A stretch of 64,000 bases of DNA from Pseudomonas soli (GTDB taxonomy: Bacteria > Pseudomonadota > Gammaproteobacteria > Pseudomonadales > Pseudomonadaceae). The position numbers and the translations under genes were made by a program. Of this stretch, positions 51,926-60,438 are shown piece after piece. The stretch is taken from the NCBI RefSeq assembly GCF_900110655.1, contig NZ_FOEQ01000009.1, forward strand, positions 1 through 64,000, read 5' to 3'. The notes below the pieces were generated by a model. It saw only the letters and a list, made by a program, of their open reading frames with translations, searched no databases and had not been told where the DNA came from. Each line of letters starts with the position of its first letter. Position 1 is the stretch's first letter.

Positions 51926-52191
51926 GGAGCCACCTTCAGGCCCTGGGCCTCGATGGCTTCTCGAATCGCGTGATCGCGGATGCAGTTGCCGCCTGGCACA
52001 GCCGGGGCCGGCAGCTCCACCACCACAGCCTCTCGGGAGGCTTGCCAGGCCCACCAGCACATGCTCACCAACGGCGGATTGGCAGCCAGAGTATGAGCTG
52101 CGATCTCTCGCGAACCCTTCCCCAGAACCCTGACGTACTCCTCGACAAATTGAGCCTCGAACTGCTCGCGCATCTTTTCTGCTTTCGTCAC
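51922..52191 (-). CDS. Phage protein of unknown function
   Basis: 89 residues: an N-terminal helix (TKAEKMREQFEAQFVEEYVRVLG) and the phrase SMCWWAWQASREAVVVELPAP, which recurs in many phage-encoded proteins of pseudomonads and enterobacteria. It is coupled to both neighbours by ATGA overlaps. Function unknown. Confidence 0.7.
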   Translation of the reverse strand: MTKAEKMREQFEAQFVEEYVRVLGKGSREIAAHTLAANPPLVSMCWWAWQASREAVVVELPAPAVPGGNCIRDHAIREAIEAQGLKVAP

Positions 52192-52442
52192 AGCTGATAC
52201 CTCTCATCATTCCATGCCGCCGGCGCGGCAGCAGGTGTAGGTTCTGGTTGGGTTTCGTGCGGGGAGAGCTGGCGCTCGTTGCCGGCCTGCAGCTGGCTGT
52301 CGGGGATGCAGCTGATCGACGACTCATTGAGGATGTAGCAGGTGACGCCGCGGCGGGCGTCGTGCTGCACGTCGATGTAGCGCTCGTCTGCGCTGGCGCC
52401 GGTGGCCATCAGCAGGAGGCAGAGGGCGAGGCGGGTCATCAT
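52188..52442 (-). CDS. Small exported phage protein
   Basis: 84 residues from ATG 52442, overlapping the upstream stop. A signal peptide (MTRLALCLLLMATGASA) probably cleaved before DERYIDV is followed by a short domain with two cysteines (VTCYILNESSISCIPD) that could form a disulfide in the periplasm, and a Pro/Ala-rich tail. No family recognised; an exported superinfection-exclusion or adhesion factor is possible. Confidence 0.6.
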   Translation of the reverse strand: MMTRLALCLLLMATGASADERYIDVQHDARRGVTCYILNESSISCIPDSQLQAGNERQLSPHETQPEPTPAAAPAAWNDERYQL

Positions 52443-52813
52443 GGCCACTCCTTACTGGTCCGCTCGCATTGGGCAGCCAGCTTCAGCAGGTTGATGGTGG
52501 TTGGGCGGAACCCTTCAATGTTTGGGTATCCCTGAAAGCGATGTCCGTTCGGGTAGGCCTCGAACGGCCCGTGCCAGCACCAGTTCATCTGCCAATCCTC
52601 CCAGACGGTGTACGCGTCCTGGCCTTCGCCCCAGTAGTCCACGCCGCCACCAACGCTTAGAACGTGTCGCACACTGGAGCCTTGGTCGTACGCCAGTTCA
52701 GTCGGATCCTGATCGCGCCAGGCCTTGCGATAGACCGATGGAAGCAGCTCGACTAGGCGCTTGCTGAGCTTCTTTTCGATGCGGGCTTTCATGGCCACCC
52801 TTTTCTTGGGCAT
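52439..52813 (-). CDS. Phage protein of unknown function
   Basis: 124 residues. The basic N-terminus (PKKRVAMKARIEKKLSKRL) is followed by an aromatic-rich domain (VDYWGEGQDAYTVWEDWQMNWCWHGPFEAYPNGHRFQGYP). No family recognised. AAGGAAG precedes the start at 52813. It is the first gene of the coupled train 52813-51478. Confidence 0.6.
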   Translation of the reverse strand: MPKKRVAMKARIEKKLSKRLVELLPSVYRKAWRDQDPTELAYDQGSSVRHVLSVGGGVDYWGEGQDAYTVWEDWQMNWCWHGPFEAYPNGHRFQGYPNIEGFRPTTINLLKLAAQCERTSKEWP

Positions 52814-52996
52814 AGCGCTTCCTTGGCCGCCATATCGCGGCAGTGAATAGAGGGGAGAGGGGTTACAGCTGGGTGGAGTACAAATGTGCTCTTGACTTAT
52901 GGGTAAGGCTCAAAGCCTGATTTGAGTTTTTCTGGGGGTGGGATATCCTTTAGCCCCTTTATGAGCCGGTGCGGCCTTACCTACGGAATGGGCGAA

Positions 52997-54007
52997 ATGC
53001 AGATTATTAGTATCTTCAATAACAAAGGTGGTGTCGGAAAAACAACGTACATCTACCATATTGCCCATTTGCTAGAGCGTGCCGGTCAGACAGTTCTACT
53101 AGTTGATCTGGATAGTCAATGTAACCTTTCGTCATACTGCCTTTCAGATGCTGAGCTCGAAAGAAGCTGGCGCTCAGAGCGTGGTAACAGCATTTGGAAT
53201 GCGATTGAGCGAGTTTCGGTTGGTTTGGGTGACATCAGAGAGCGCCGGCCTACCCGCCTTTATAAAGAGCATGCATTCGGCGCCTATGAGAATCTTTATT
53301 TGGTTCCTGGGGATGTAATGCTCAGCTCTTACGAGGATCGCTTGGGGGACACGTGGAGTGCCGCCCGCGGTGGCGATCAAATGTCTCTGCGCGTACAGTC
53401 CGCGATTTATCGATACATCCTTTGGTGCGCTGACTCGGTGGGGGCAGATGTTGTGTTGCTGGATCTCGGCCCGAACCTCGGCTCCCTTAACAGAGCGGTT
53501 CTGGCGGCCAGCAACTACTTCATTACGCCCGTTTCACCCGATCTTTTCTCCATTCGAGGGACTGAGAATTTAGGGAGTAAACTCAATACTTGGCGTGCTG
53601 GGTGGGATCAATGCAACGGCTATAAGGATTACATTGACTTTGAGCTGCCAGAGGGAAAACCATGCTTCTTGGGATATGTTAAGCAGCAACATAACGTTCG
53701 CGATAATGAGGCTGGGATGACTAGAGGCTGGAATATTTTTGGTGAGCAGATTGAGGAGGCTGTTCAACGAAATATTGTCGCGAGGTTAGACCCGCTTCGC
53801 CAAGTCTTCCGCTGGGGAGATGGTAGATTTGATTTGGGAGGCATTCCTAATCTTCACAGCTTAGTGCCCTATTCGCAAGAAGCCAAGAAACCTATTTTTG
53901 ACTGTAATGGCCGAGACGGTTTGACTGGCGCTCATATCTCCCGTGCGAGAAATTCGACTCAGTACTTCGAGCCGATGGTGGAGACTCTCCTCCAAGTTCT
54001 TGATTGA
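52997..54007 (+). CDS. Solitary ParA/MinD-like ATPase
   Basis: About 336 residues from ATG 52997 (upstream starts at 52988 and 52961 exist). Deviant Walker A FNNKGGVGKTT at the N-terminus, Walker A' VLLVDLDSQCN, and Walker B DVVLLDLGPNLG mark the ParA family, which forms ATP-dependent dimers on DNA or membranes. No ParB or parS partner is nearby. The gene is on the opposite strand to the early genes, clearly AT-richer than them, and flanked by intergenic stretches, so it is probably a cargo gene expressed in the lysogen. A defence or phage-exclusion role is possible but unproven. Confidence 0.82.
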   Translation: MQIISIFNNKGGVGKTTYIYHIAHLLERAGQTVLLVDLDSQCNLSSYCLSDAELERSWRSERGNSIWNAIERVSVGLGDIRERRPTRLYKEHAFGAYENLYLVPGDVMLSSYEDRLGDTWSAARGGDQMSLRVQSAIYRYILWCADSVGADVVLLDLGPNLGSLNRAVLAASNYFITPVSPDLFSIRGTENLGSKLNTWRAGWDQCNGYKDYIDFELPEGKPCFLGYVKQQHNVRDNEAGMTRGWNIFGEQIEEAVQRNIVARLDPLRQVFRWGDGRFDLGGIPNLHSLVPYSQEAKKPIFDCNGRDGLTGAHISRARNSTQYFEPMVETLLQVLD

Positions 54008-54027
54008 TGACCTGGTAATATTCAGCA

Positions 54028-54873
54028 TCAGTTGGAAAACAAGCTGAATTGGCTGCTCGATCGTTGGCATGCGGGGTTGAGCCAGAGGCATTCGGTGCGG
54101 CAGGCTGTGCCCCGCCCCGCGGATATCCGGGCTGAGGTGGTGTGCCTGGTCCAGCCGGTCAAGGTGTCGTCATAGAGCTCGCTTGGGTAGCCAGACAGCG
54201 CGACCATTCCTTCTAGCTCGAGCAACGATCGGAGCAGTTCGGCGTGTTGGGCGTCGTCCATTTCGTGCCGGTAGTAGCGGCCGCTCTGTGCGTTCTTGTA
54301 TCTGGTCTCGTGCATATACGGAGGGTCCACGTAGTGCAAGGTTGTCCTGGCGTCGTGTGCCTGCATGACCTCGACCGCGGGCCGGTTCTCGATCAGGACG
54401 CCGGTTAGGCACTGCCCGATCGTGGCGATCGATTCTGGATACTCGAGCCAGAGCGACTGGGCTGTTCCGTATTCACGCTTTGTGTCGATTCGGAATCCGG
54501 TTATGCCCTTGGTGGCACCGGCGGAACCGAAGCCCATCTGCGCCCTGATGATGGTCCGTCGAGCACGTTCGACAGGTTCTTCAGCAGGCTCCCAGGCTCT
54601 TTCGAATTCCTGCCGGGCATATGGCGTCAGTACCACCGCCTCGAACAGCGCTGCCCGTGACTGCGGGTCCTGCAGCACGCGGAACAAGTTCACAATGTCG
54701 CCGTCCAGGTCGTTGTAGACCTCGGCGTAGGAACGGGGCTTCTGCATCAGAACGCCGGCGGCGCCGCCGAAGGGTTCGACGTAGCATGTGTGCCGAGGGA
54801 AGTATTGGGTGACCCACGACGCCAGCCGGAACTTGGACCCGTGGTACCGGATTACCGGCGCTGAGATGGTCAT
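54028..54873 (-). CDS. Dam-type DNA adenine methyltransferase
   Basis: 281 residues from ATG 54873 behind GGAG. Motifs: YHGSKFRLASWV, SAM-binding YVEPFGGAAGVLMQKP, catalytic DPPY in LHYVDPPYMHETRY. No matching restriction enzyme is near. The phage probably uses it to modify its own DNA against host restriction or to adjust regulation. It converges with the ParA-like gene. The C-terminus is Ser-rich. Confidence 0.88.
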   Translation of the reverse strand: MTISAPVIRYHGSKFRLASWVTQYFPRHTCYVEPFGGAAGVLMQKPRSYAEVYNDLDGDIVNLFRVLQDPQSRAALFEAVVLTPYARQEFERAWEPAEEPVERARRTIIRAQMGFGSAGATKGITGFRIDTKREYGTAQSLWLEYPESIATIGQCLTGVLIENRPAVEVMQAHDARTTLHYVDPPYMHETRYKNAQSGRYYRHEMDDAQHAELLRSLLELEGMVALSGYPSELYDDTLTGWTRHTTSARISAGRGTACRTECLWLNPACQRSSSQFSLFSN

Positions 54874-54988
54874 GGAACACTCCATTGCTGGCGCCGCCCT
54901 CGCCGGGCCGGCGTTATCGTTGAACAGGGGAAGGCGCTGGCGGGCAGCGCTGGTATGCTTCGCCGCTTACCAAACAGGGAGAGTGGTG

Positions 54989-55186
54989 ATGCGTTTGCGT
55001 GAGAGGCTTCGGGCGTTCCAGCTATGGTTCAACCCGAAGCGCAGGCGGTGGGCTGGCGTGACCCTGATCGCGCTTGGGGTTGTCGGTATGTTCCACAATC
55101 CGGAGAGCCGGTGGAGTTTGGTGCTTGGAACTGGGATCTACTGGTTCTGCACGGCCTTGCCACCCGTGCTTGGAGGAAAGCAGTGA
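54989..55186 (+). CDS. Small membrane protein
   Basis: 65 residues from ATG 54989 with GGAG eight bases upstream. A basic N-terminus (RLRERLRAFQLWFNPKRRRW) leads to two hydrophobic segments (AGVTLIALGVVGMF and SLVLGTGIYWFCTALP). It is opposite in strand to the early genes; a holin-like or exclusion role cannot be told apart from the sequence. Confidence 0.6.
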   Translation: MRLRERLRAFQLWFNPKRRRWAGVTLIALGVVGMFHNPESRWSLVLGTGIYWFCTALPPVLGGKQ

Positions 55187-55211
55187 GACGCTGGCGAGCA
55201 GCGCCGGAGGG

Positions 55212-55757
55212 TCATGCGGCGATCGGGTACTGCTTGGCCAGGGCCTGCTGCACTGTCGCGATGATGCGGCAGAGGTAGGCCCAGTCCGGGTTGGGCTCCA
55301 TGGCGTCGGCCGGCAGGTTCCACCAGTCGTCACCGAACACGCGGTGCATGAACTCGCGGTGGGCGCCGCCGCACTCATCAAGCGAGCTGGTGTGGCGAAC
55401 ATCCCCGGTCTCGTCGAGCAGGCTCCGGGCGTCTTCTGCGTCCAGGTCCCGGTCACGCCGCATTTGCAAGATCACCTTCCGCGCCTTGTCGGCCAGGGCC
55501 TCACCGCTGAAACGGCGAGAACTCAGCTGCCGGTCGAAGTAGCCGATGATGTAGGCATCGTGCAGCTTGCAGAAGAACTGGGCCACATTCAGGCCATCCC
55601 ACATGCCGCCCCAGTAGGCGTGCCAGGTCTTGTCGTAGCAGCTGACGGTGATCTTGCCTTTGCAGGGCGCCAGGTCTTCGAGGTACACGCTGATCCGGTC
55701 GAGGTTCGGCACCTCAGTGATCAGAAGCTTGGTGACTGTCGAGGTCTCGACTTGCAT
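55212..55757 (-). CDS. Phage protein of unknown function
   Basis: 181 residues from ATG 55757, which has GGAG seven bases upstream. A beta-rich N-terminal half (ITVSCYDKTWHAYWGGMW) and a helical C-terminal half (DDWWNLPADAMEPNPDWAYLCRIIATVQQALAKQ) suggest a compact enzyme or binding protein. I know similar proteins from Pseudomonas prophage early regions but no function. Confidence 0.7.
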   Translation of the reverse strand: MQVETSTVTKLLITEVPNLDRISVYLEDLAPCKGKITVSCYDKTWHAYWGGMWDGLNVAQFFCKLHDAYIIGYFDRQLSSRRFSGEALADKARKVILQMRRDRDLDAEDARSLLDETGDVRHTSSLDECGGAHREFMHRVFGDDWWNLPADAMEPNPDWAYLCRIIATVQQALAKQYPIAA

Positions 55758-55867
55758 TTCGGTACTCCATGCATGCGCCGCCCTCCGTGCTGGTGGCGGC
55801 ATGGTGGCAATTTGGGGTGGGATGGGGTATTACGGGTGACCGGCATGGGGTCGGGTAAGGAGATGCA

Positions 55868-56188
55868 ATGTACGCTGGCGAAGTTTCCGTCGACTCGCTG
55901 AAGGCCTTCGGGATCCTGATCGACACCAGGCATGGGAAAGCCACAGAGCTTGCTGAAATGCTCAACTTCTGTGTTGCCATAGCAAAAAAGGGACTGCAGA
56001 ACCGTGTAACCAGTCTGTTTTATGACTCCAATAGTTGCTGCTGCACGTTTGAGTTGTGCCCTTCAGTGGAAGAGTTCGATGGAGTCGCCATGGAAATCAG
56101 AAATACTGCTTTGGCGACGATTGGGCAGTTTGAATGGTTTGGCGTTATCAACCATGGAGCGCCGATCTACGCTGATCTGGAGGAATGA
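55868..56188 (+). CDS. Hypothetical prophage protein
   Basis: 106 residues behind a strong AAGGAG. Contains DSNSCCCTFELCPSVEEF in the middle. No family recognised. It lies on the plus strand, divergent from 55757, and overlaps the 3' end of the minus-strand gene at 56148 by 41 bases. Confidence 0.55.
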   Translation: MYAGEVSVDSLKAFGILIDTRHGKATELAEMLNFCVAIAKKGLQNRVTSLFYDSNSCCCTFELCPSVEEFDGVAMEIRNTALATIGQFEWFGVINHGAPIYADLEE

Positions 56189-56684
56189 CTTCATCCCCAG
56201 GATCCTGCTGAATCATCAGCATGCTCTTCCGGTCGAAGGCCAGGGCCAGGCGTGGCGATATGCTGATCTGATGCCGTGGCGGGGTGAGAAACTTCGCCGC
56301 GTGCAGGCTGCCCAGTGCATGAATTCCATGGATCAGTGCCTCGATCATCTGGCTGTAGGTGGCGTCAGCCCAGCCGCAAATGGCGCGCAGGTGCTGGCCG
56401 GTTCGTTTCCTGGCTGTCAGCCGCAGCGGCTCAGTCCGCGCCACATAACGGTGAGCTTCGATTTCGTGGCGCGCGATCCGAAACAGCGCGTGATGCCCGA
56501 GCGCTTCGATGTGATGAATCATCAGCGTCATCGCCTCGCCCTGTTCTTCGATCCCGGCCCACTCCATCAGCTCCAGCAGGGCCTGTTTAGTCCCTGGTCG
56601 AACCTTCAAGCGCAGGTCTTCTTCCTGCAGGCGCTCGGCCTTGGCGCGGCGTTTCTCGTCGCGCTGCTGCTGGGACATCGCCAT
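56148..56684 (-). CDS. Phage protein, possible DNA-binding
   Basis: 178 residues from ATG 56684, which has AAGGAGG upstream. A basic N-terminus (SQQQRDEKRRAKAERLQEEDLRLKVRPGTKQALLELMEWAGIEEQGEAMTLMIHHI) resembles a ribbon-helix-helix or helical DNA-binding part, and a second helical half follows (RTGQHLRAICGWADATYSQMIEALIHGIHAL). Function unknown. Confidence 0.65.
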   Translation of the reverse strand: MAMSQQQRDEKRRAKAERLQEEDLRLKVRPGTKQALLELMEWAGIEEQGEAMTLMIHHIEALGHHALFRIARHEIEAHRYVARTEPLRLTARKRTGQHLRAICGWADATYSQMIEALIHGIHALGSLHAAKFLTPPRHQISISPRLALAFDRKSMLMIQQDPGDEVIPPDQRRSALHG

Positions 56685-56725
56685 ACGGCACCTCCTTCAA
56701 TCCGCTGGGCGGCAAGTTGAACTGG

Positions 56726-56920
56726 TCACGCCGCCTTGTTCTTTGCAGCGCGCTTCGGATTTTTCTGCTCAATCTCAAGGTCCATGTCGTTCCAGCCGGC
56801 CAGAAACCAGGATCCGTGGAACGTGTGATAGGCGAATGGGTTGGCCAGCTTGCCGCCACCGTTGCGGCGGCATTCCCGGCCAAGGTAGTAAACGCTGGGG
56901 TGATCGCCGTGCTCGCTCAT
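56726..56920 (-). CDS. Rmf/CrpP-like small protein
   Basis: 64 residues. The spacing in YLGRECRRNGGGKLANPFAYHTFHGSWFLAGWNDMDLE, with Gly, Asn-Pro and a C-terminal W..GW, resembles the ribosome-modulation-factor fold shared with CrpP, reported to affect ciprofloxacin susceptibility in Pseudomonas. AGGAG precedes the start. Homology is by pattern only; phages often carry such proteins and their role is not settled. Confidence 0.55.
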   Translation of the reverse strand: MSEHGDHPSVYYLGRECRRNGGGKLANPFAYHTFHGSWFLAGWNDMDLEIEQKNPKRAAKNKAA

Positions 56921-56923
56921 GGC

Positions 56924-57436
56924 CTACTCCTGGCGCCGTTGAACGGGGAAGTCGATATCGAACAGGTCGAGGATCCGCACAAGCCGACAGTTGCCGATTC
57001 CCAGCTCGGCTATGGTCCGGCATCTGGACTTGCCGGCGTCACGCAGGGCAATGATCTTGTCGGCCAGGTCGCGGTCCTCCTGACTGGGCTCGGCCTTCAC
57101 TTTCACTGGCCTGGCAGCCTTCGGCGGACTGAAGAACCTGAATCCTCCACGCGCCGCTACGCCCCACAGAGCGGTCTTGGTTTCGCCCAGGAGCTTGGCC
57201 ACTTCACCGCAGGTCATGGTCTTGGCGAGTTCTGCAATCTGCGCGGCGCGGGCCTTGGCGCGGTGTTTGCGCTCGCCGCCGGGCTCTTGCCTGACTGGCT
57301 TGGCCCGCTTTGGCTTTGGTTCAGGGTGCTTGCGCTGCCGGAATGGCACGTACTGGAAACCCTCAAGCACAACGAGCTGACCGCCAGATGCGAAGAAGGC
57401 AGCCTTCGCTGCCTCCAGGTCGATTGATGGGGTCAT
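56924..57436 (-). CDS. Phage DNA-binding protein with helix-turn-helix segments
   Basis: 170 residues. A basic linker (RKHPEPKPKRAKPVRQEPGGERKHRAKARAAQI) is followed by a likely helix-turn-helix (IAELAKTMTCGEVAKLLGETKTALWGVAARGGF) and a second helical unit (DLADKIIALRDAGKSRCRTIAELGIGNCRLVRILDLF). It overlaps the exonuclease stop by four bases. Early regulator or replication accessory are both possible. Confidence 0.65.
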   Translation of the reverse strand: MTPSIDLEAAKAAFFASGGQLVVLEGFQYVPFRQRKHPEPKPKRAKPVRQEPGGERKHRAKARAAQIAELAKTMTCGEVAKLLGETKTALWGVAARGGFRFFSPPKAARPVKVKAEPSQEDRDLADKIIALRDAGKSRCRTIAELGIGNCRLVRILDLFDIDFPVQRRQE

Positions 57437-58200
57437 GCGGCCTTACTCCTCAGCTGTTTTTCGAAGCCGTCGACCAGCAGCTTGAATTCCCAGAGGTCCT
57501 GCTCAAGCTGTTCGATGTAGTCGTCATCGCGCTTGAACTCACGCCACCAGAGCTGGCGGCCAACTGGCTTGAGCAGGGGGCAGTACATCCCGATGTGCCA
57601 CCACTTCCGGCCGGTGATCCACATGCAGCCTTGCACCTGGTCGATGACATCACTGGCGTCATTGTCGATGTGGAAGGCGCGGAGCTTGTCCGGCGCCAGG
57701 AAGCACTTGTACTCGCTGCCTCCTTCTTCACCGATGAACCCGTCCGCGCTTGCGCCGAACACGCCGTCGTCTGTTTTGACCAGACCGACCTGCGTAACCA
57801 GTAGTCCGGTCTGGATCTCATGCTCCATCCGGGCTTCCGGCTCCAGTTCGTGGCCGCGGCGCATCTGCCAGGTCTCGAACCCGCCATCGAGCGGGGCGCC
57901 GCCGATGCGCTCGACTGCCAGCTCGAAGGCGTAGGTGAGGGCGGCATTGGACGGCTCGCCGACTTTCTCGCCATCCAGGGCTCGCTGCACAACCTCGGCC
58001 TTTGGTGCGGCCTTGTAGCCGGCCAGTTCGCGCGCCTTGGCCTCGCTGCGGCCGTCCAATATTGCGTCGACGTAGGTGCGCTGCTGGGCGGTGAGCCCGT
58101 TCACCTTTGAGCGGGCGGTGCTGAACATGCTGGCGGTGATCACGCCAGCGCGGGCCTGCAGCCACTCGGGTGAGCCCTGAGTGCAATTGACGATGATCAT
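57433..58200 (-). CDS. YqaJ-family (lambda-exonuclease-like) recombination nuclease
   Basis: 255 residues. The N-terminal QGSPEWLQARAGVITAS and the catalytic stretch with GASADGFIGEEGGSEYKCF (Asp, Glu and Lys of the PD-(D/E)XK fold) match YqaJ viral recombinases, which chew 5' ends of double-stranded DNA. Its ATG overlaps the ERF stop (ATGA), so exonuclease and annealing protein are produced together, as Exo and Beta are in lambda. Confidence 0.9.
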   Translation of the reverse strand: MIIVNCTQGSPEWLQARAGVITASMFSTARSKVNGLTAQQRTYVDAILDGRSEAKARELAGYKAAPKAEVVQRALDGEKVGEPSNAALTYAFELAVERIGGAPLDGGFETWQMRRGHELEPEARMEHEIQTGLLVTQVGLVKTDDGVFGASADGFIGEEGGSEYKCFLAPDKLRAFHIDNDASDVIDQVQGCMWITGRKWWHIGMYCPLLKPVGRQLWWREFKRDDDYIEQLEQDLWEFKLLVDGFEKQLRSKAA

Positions 58201-59012
58201 TGGCTTGCTCCTGATTGTGGGGCTGCGCTGAGCTGCGAGCCGCGAGCGCTAACCGCTACCTTCAAGGCCTCGTAGAGCTCGTCGGCCGTTTTCTTGTCAG
58301 TGGCCTTCAGGTCTTGGGCGAACTTGACGCCTGCCTGCCAGACCGCCGTGAGCGAGTCTTTGGAGTCAGCGGCATAGGCCTTAGGTATCCACTCATTCAT
58401 AAGCTCCCCGATGCTTTGGGGTTGCTCACCGCCGCCGTTCCCGTCGTTGTCTTCGTTCGTCAGCACGACGTTGAAGATCATCATCGTCAGGTAGCGCCGG
58501 GCGTAGCTGTAGGTGGAGCCGTTGGCGTGCACGCCGGTCTTGTTGACGCTGCCCTTGATGCCGGTGGAGTCGATTGGCAGGTCTACGTGGTAGCGCTTGG
58601 TGTGACCGGCCTCATGCATGCAGTCGCAGACGGTGCGGATGTGCCCGGCCAGAGGGCTGTCGTCGGTGCCGAACGATAGCGAAAAGCCGTGCAGGGTGTA
58701 GGTTGGCGCGATCTTCTTGTCGATCGACTCCAGGGCCGCGTAGGAACTGTTGGTCTGGCTGTTGTACTTGTCGCGGAACACCGGCCCGATATCGGACTGG
58801 GCGCGCACCATTGCAGCATTGAATGCGGCCGCGGCAGAGCGATCGGTGTACCGCTCATACATCGCCATCATGGTCTGCATCTTCTCGGCGTCGAACGATG
58901 GATCGGTCGCAGCCCGCTGCACCATGGTCAGCATTGCGGTGGCTTCAGGGGTGGCCGCAGCCGCCGCGATTTGGCGAGACTCGCGGCGCTCGGCGATAGC
59001 TGTGGCGGTCAT
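58197..59012 (-). CDS. ERF-family single-strand annealing recombinase
   Basis: 271 residues. The core SDIGPVFRDKYNSQTNSSYAALESIDKKIAPTYTLHGFSLSFGTDD and GSTYSYARRYLTMMIFNVVLTNEDNDGN are typical of ERF proteins such as that of P22. It forms rings on single-stranded DNA and anneals complementary strands made by the exonuclease. It overlaps the exonuclease start, so both act in phage recombination and genome circularisation. Confidence 0.9.
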   Translation of the reverse strand: MTATAIAERRESRQIAAAAATPEATAMLTMVQRAATDPSFDAEKMQTMMAMYERYTDRSAAAAFNAAMVRAQSDIGPVFRDKYNSQTNSSYAALESIDKKIAPTYTLHGFSLSFGTDDSPLAGHIRTVCDCMHEAGHTKRYHVDLPIDSTGIKGSVNKTGVHANGSTYSYARRYLTMMIFNVVLTNEDNDGNGGGEQPQSIGELMNEWIPKAYAADSKDSLTAVWQAGVKFAQDLKATDKKTADELYEALKVAVSARGSQLSAAPQSGASQ

Positions 59013-59020
59013 GTCGCACC

Positions 59021-60145
59021 TCAGTAGGTAATGGCGATGTTCGGGATCTTGCGCTGGGCGATCAGGGTGACCGCTTGCTTAGCGCAGGCCTCGGGCATGC
59101 CGCCGGCAATGAATGCGTCCAGCGCGGCGCGGTTGATAGTGCGGCGGTGTGCCTCGTCGCGCTCCCGAGCTACCTGCTGGCGTACGATCTCTGCGGCTGC
59201 CGCATCGGCGCGGCGCCGTTCTTCCTGGCGCGCCTGCTCGGCAGCTTCTTCCTGCCGGCGGGCTGCTGCCTGGCGCTCCTGCTCCATCCGCTGTTCGGTG
59301 GCGACGCGGTCGGCCTCGGCCTGCACACGGGCGCGCTCTGCTTGCTCGGCCTGCAACTTGAGCTGGAGGCGCTGGTTCTCGGCTTCGCGCTCTTGGGCGG
59401 CAGCCTGGTCGATCAGTTCCTGCTCGCGGCGGGCGGCGGCTTCACGCTCGGCCTGCTGCTCCTGGGCCACGCGCTGACGTTCGGCCTCGACAGCAGCTTC
59501 CTGCGCTGCACGGATTCGGTCTTGCTCGGCGCGTTCTTCTTCTGCTCGGCGCAGGCGCGCCAGTTCGGCCTGTTCGGCGTCGTACTTCTGGCGGGCGAGC
59601 AGGGCTGCCTGCACTGCATTCAGCGAAGCCTCTTTGGTCCGAGCTGCCTCAGCCTCGAATTCCTCCCACGCTTCGCCCAACTGGAAACCGGAGAGCTCGT
59701 TGATGCGTGCCTGAAGCTGTTCGGCGTCCAAGGCGCCCAGCTCGGTGGCCAGGTCCTTCATGTGGTTGATGGCGTCGTTGTGGCGGTCGATGCGCGCATC
59801 CTCGGCGGCTTCCCACTCGGTGAGCGGACGGCGCGTTTCATCCCGCAGGGTGTCCATCTTGGTCACGAAGTCGCGCAGCTCGGCCTCGACCACCTTGGGC
59901 ATTTCCTTGAGCCGGCGCAGGTAGTCGCGACCGGGCTTTTCGACCGCGGTCTTCGACTTGCTGACCTTGGCGGCCAGGCTGGCGATACGCTCGCGGCCCT
60001 TGCGGGTCATCAGGTCTGGAACCTCACCCTCGACCTCGCCCTTCACCAGGTCAATGAATTGCTGCAGGCCGCCGGCCACGTAGATGGCCGGGGCGTTCGC
60101 CTCGCTGATCTCGTCGATAGCGATCAGTTTCTGTTCTGCGGACAT
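59021..60145 (-). CDS. Long coiled-coil phage protein
   Basis: 374 residues from ATG 60145 (GAGG eight bases upstream; the frame opens at 60163). About residues 150-330 form one long charged coiled coil (AEQAELARLRRAEEERAEQDRIR...), and the last 45 residues form a small conserved unit (AALDAFIAGGMPEACAKQAVTLIAQRKIPNIAITY) that recurs in phage recombination loci. It lies 8 bases upstream of the ERF gene and is probably an accessory to the recombination pair. Confidence 0.7.
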   Translation of the reverse strand: MSAEQKLIAIDEISEANAPAIYVAGGLQQFIDLVKGEVEGEVPDLMTRKGRERIASLAAKVSKSKTAVEKPGRDYLRRLKEMPKVVEAELRDFVTKMDTLRDETRRPLTEWEAAEDARIDRHNDAINHMKDLATELGALDAEQLQARINELSGFQLGEAWEEFEAEAARTKEASLNAVQAALLARQKYDAEQAELARLRRAEEERAEQDRIRAAQEAAVEAERQRVAQEQQAEREAAARREQELIDQAAAQEREAENQRLQLKLQAEQAERARVQAEADRVATEQRMEQERQAAARRQEEAAEQARQEERRRADAAAAEIVRQQVARERDEAHRRTINRAALDAFIAGGMPEACAKQAVTLIAQRKIPNIAITY

Positions 60146-60262
60146 TGGTACACCTCGCGCCAAGCCGGCGCCGTCAGTTGGAATAGGGGAAATGCCAGGT
60201 CACGCCCGCGGGTGTCTGCTGGGCGCCCTGGCTGCCGGTGATAGTTGCGCGCTCTAGCCGGC

Positions 60263-60325
60263 TTACGCTCCCAGATGGGTACGGTTATCCCCGTGGGGCC
60301 CGCCGGGCTCGGGTGCGTTGTTCAT
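60263..60325 (-). CDS. 20-residue micro-ORF in coupled train
   Basis: The start overlaps the stop of the 38-residue gene (ATGA). The product is Gly/Pro/His-rich and featureless. Low confidence; listed because the coupling pattern continues through it. Confidence 0.25.
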   Translation of the reverse strand: MNNAPEPGGPHGDNRTHLGA

Positions 60326-60438
60326 GAAGTGATGCTGCCGGCCAGTGCGCTGGCGAGCATGAAGAAGGTGCAGGCGAAGAGCATCGAGAAGGAGCCGCGC
60401 CAGATGACCAGGCGCCGGGCGCGCTGGTAGCGGGTCAT
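60322..60438 (-). CDS. 38-residue membrane micro-protein
   Basis: A basic start (TRYQRARRLVIWR) is followed by one hydrophobic helix (SMLFACTFFMLASALAGS). Both ends overlap neighbours through ATGA. It is probably a small inner-membrane peptide. Confidence 0.5.
   Translation of the reverse strand: MTRYQRARRLVIWRGSFSMLFACTFFMLASALAGSITS

Noticed and set aside
55074..55901. A 275-codon plus-strand frame across the minus-strand phage gene at 55212
   Set aside because: The minus-strand gene has a good ribosome-binding site and phage-like protein; the plus-strand translation is a shadow.
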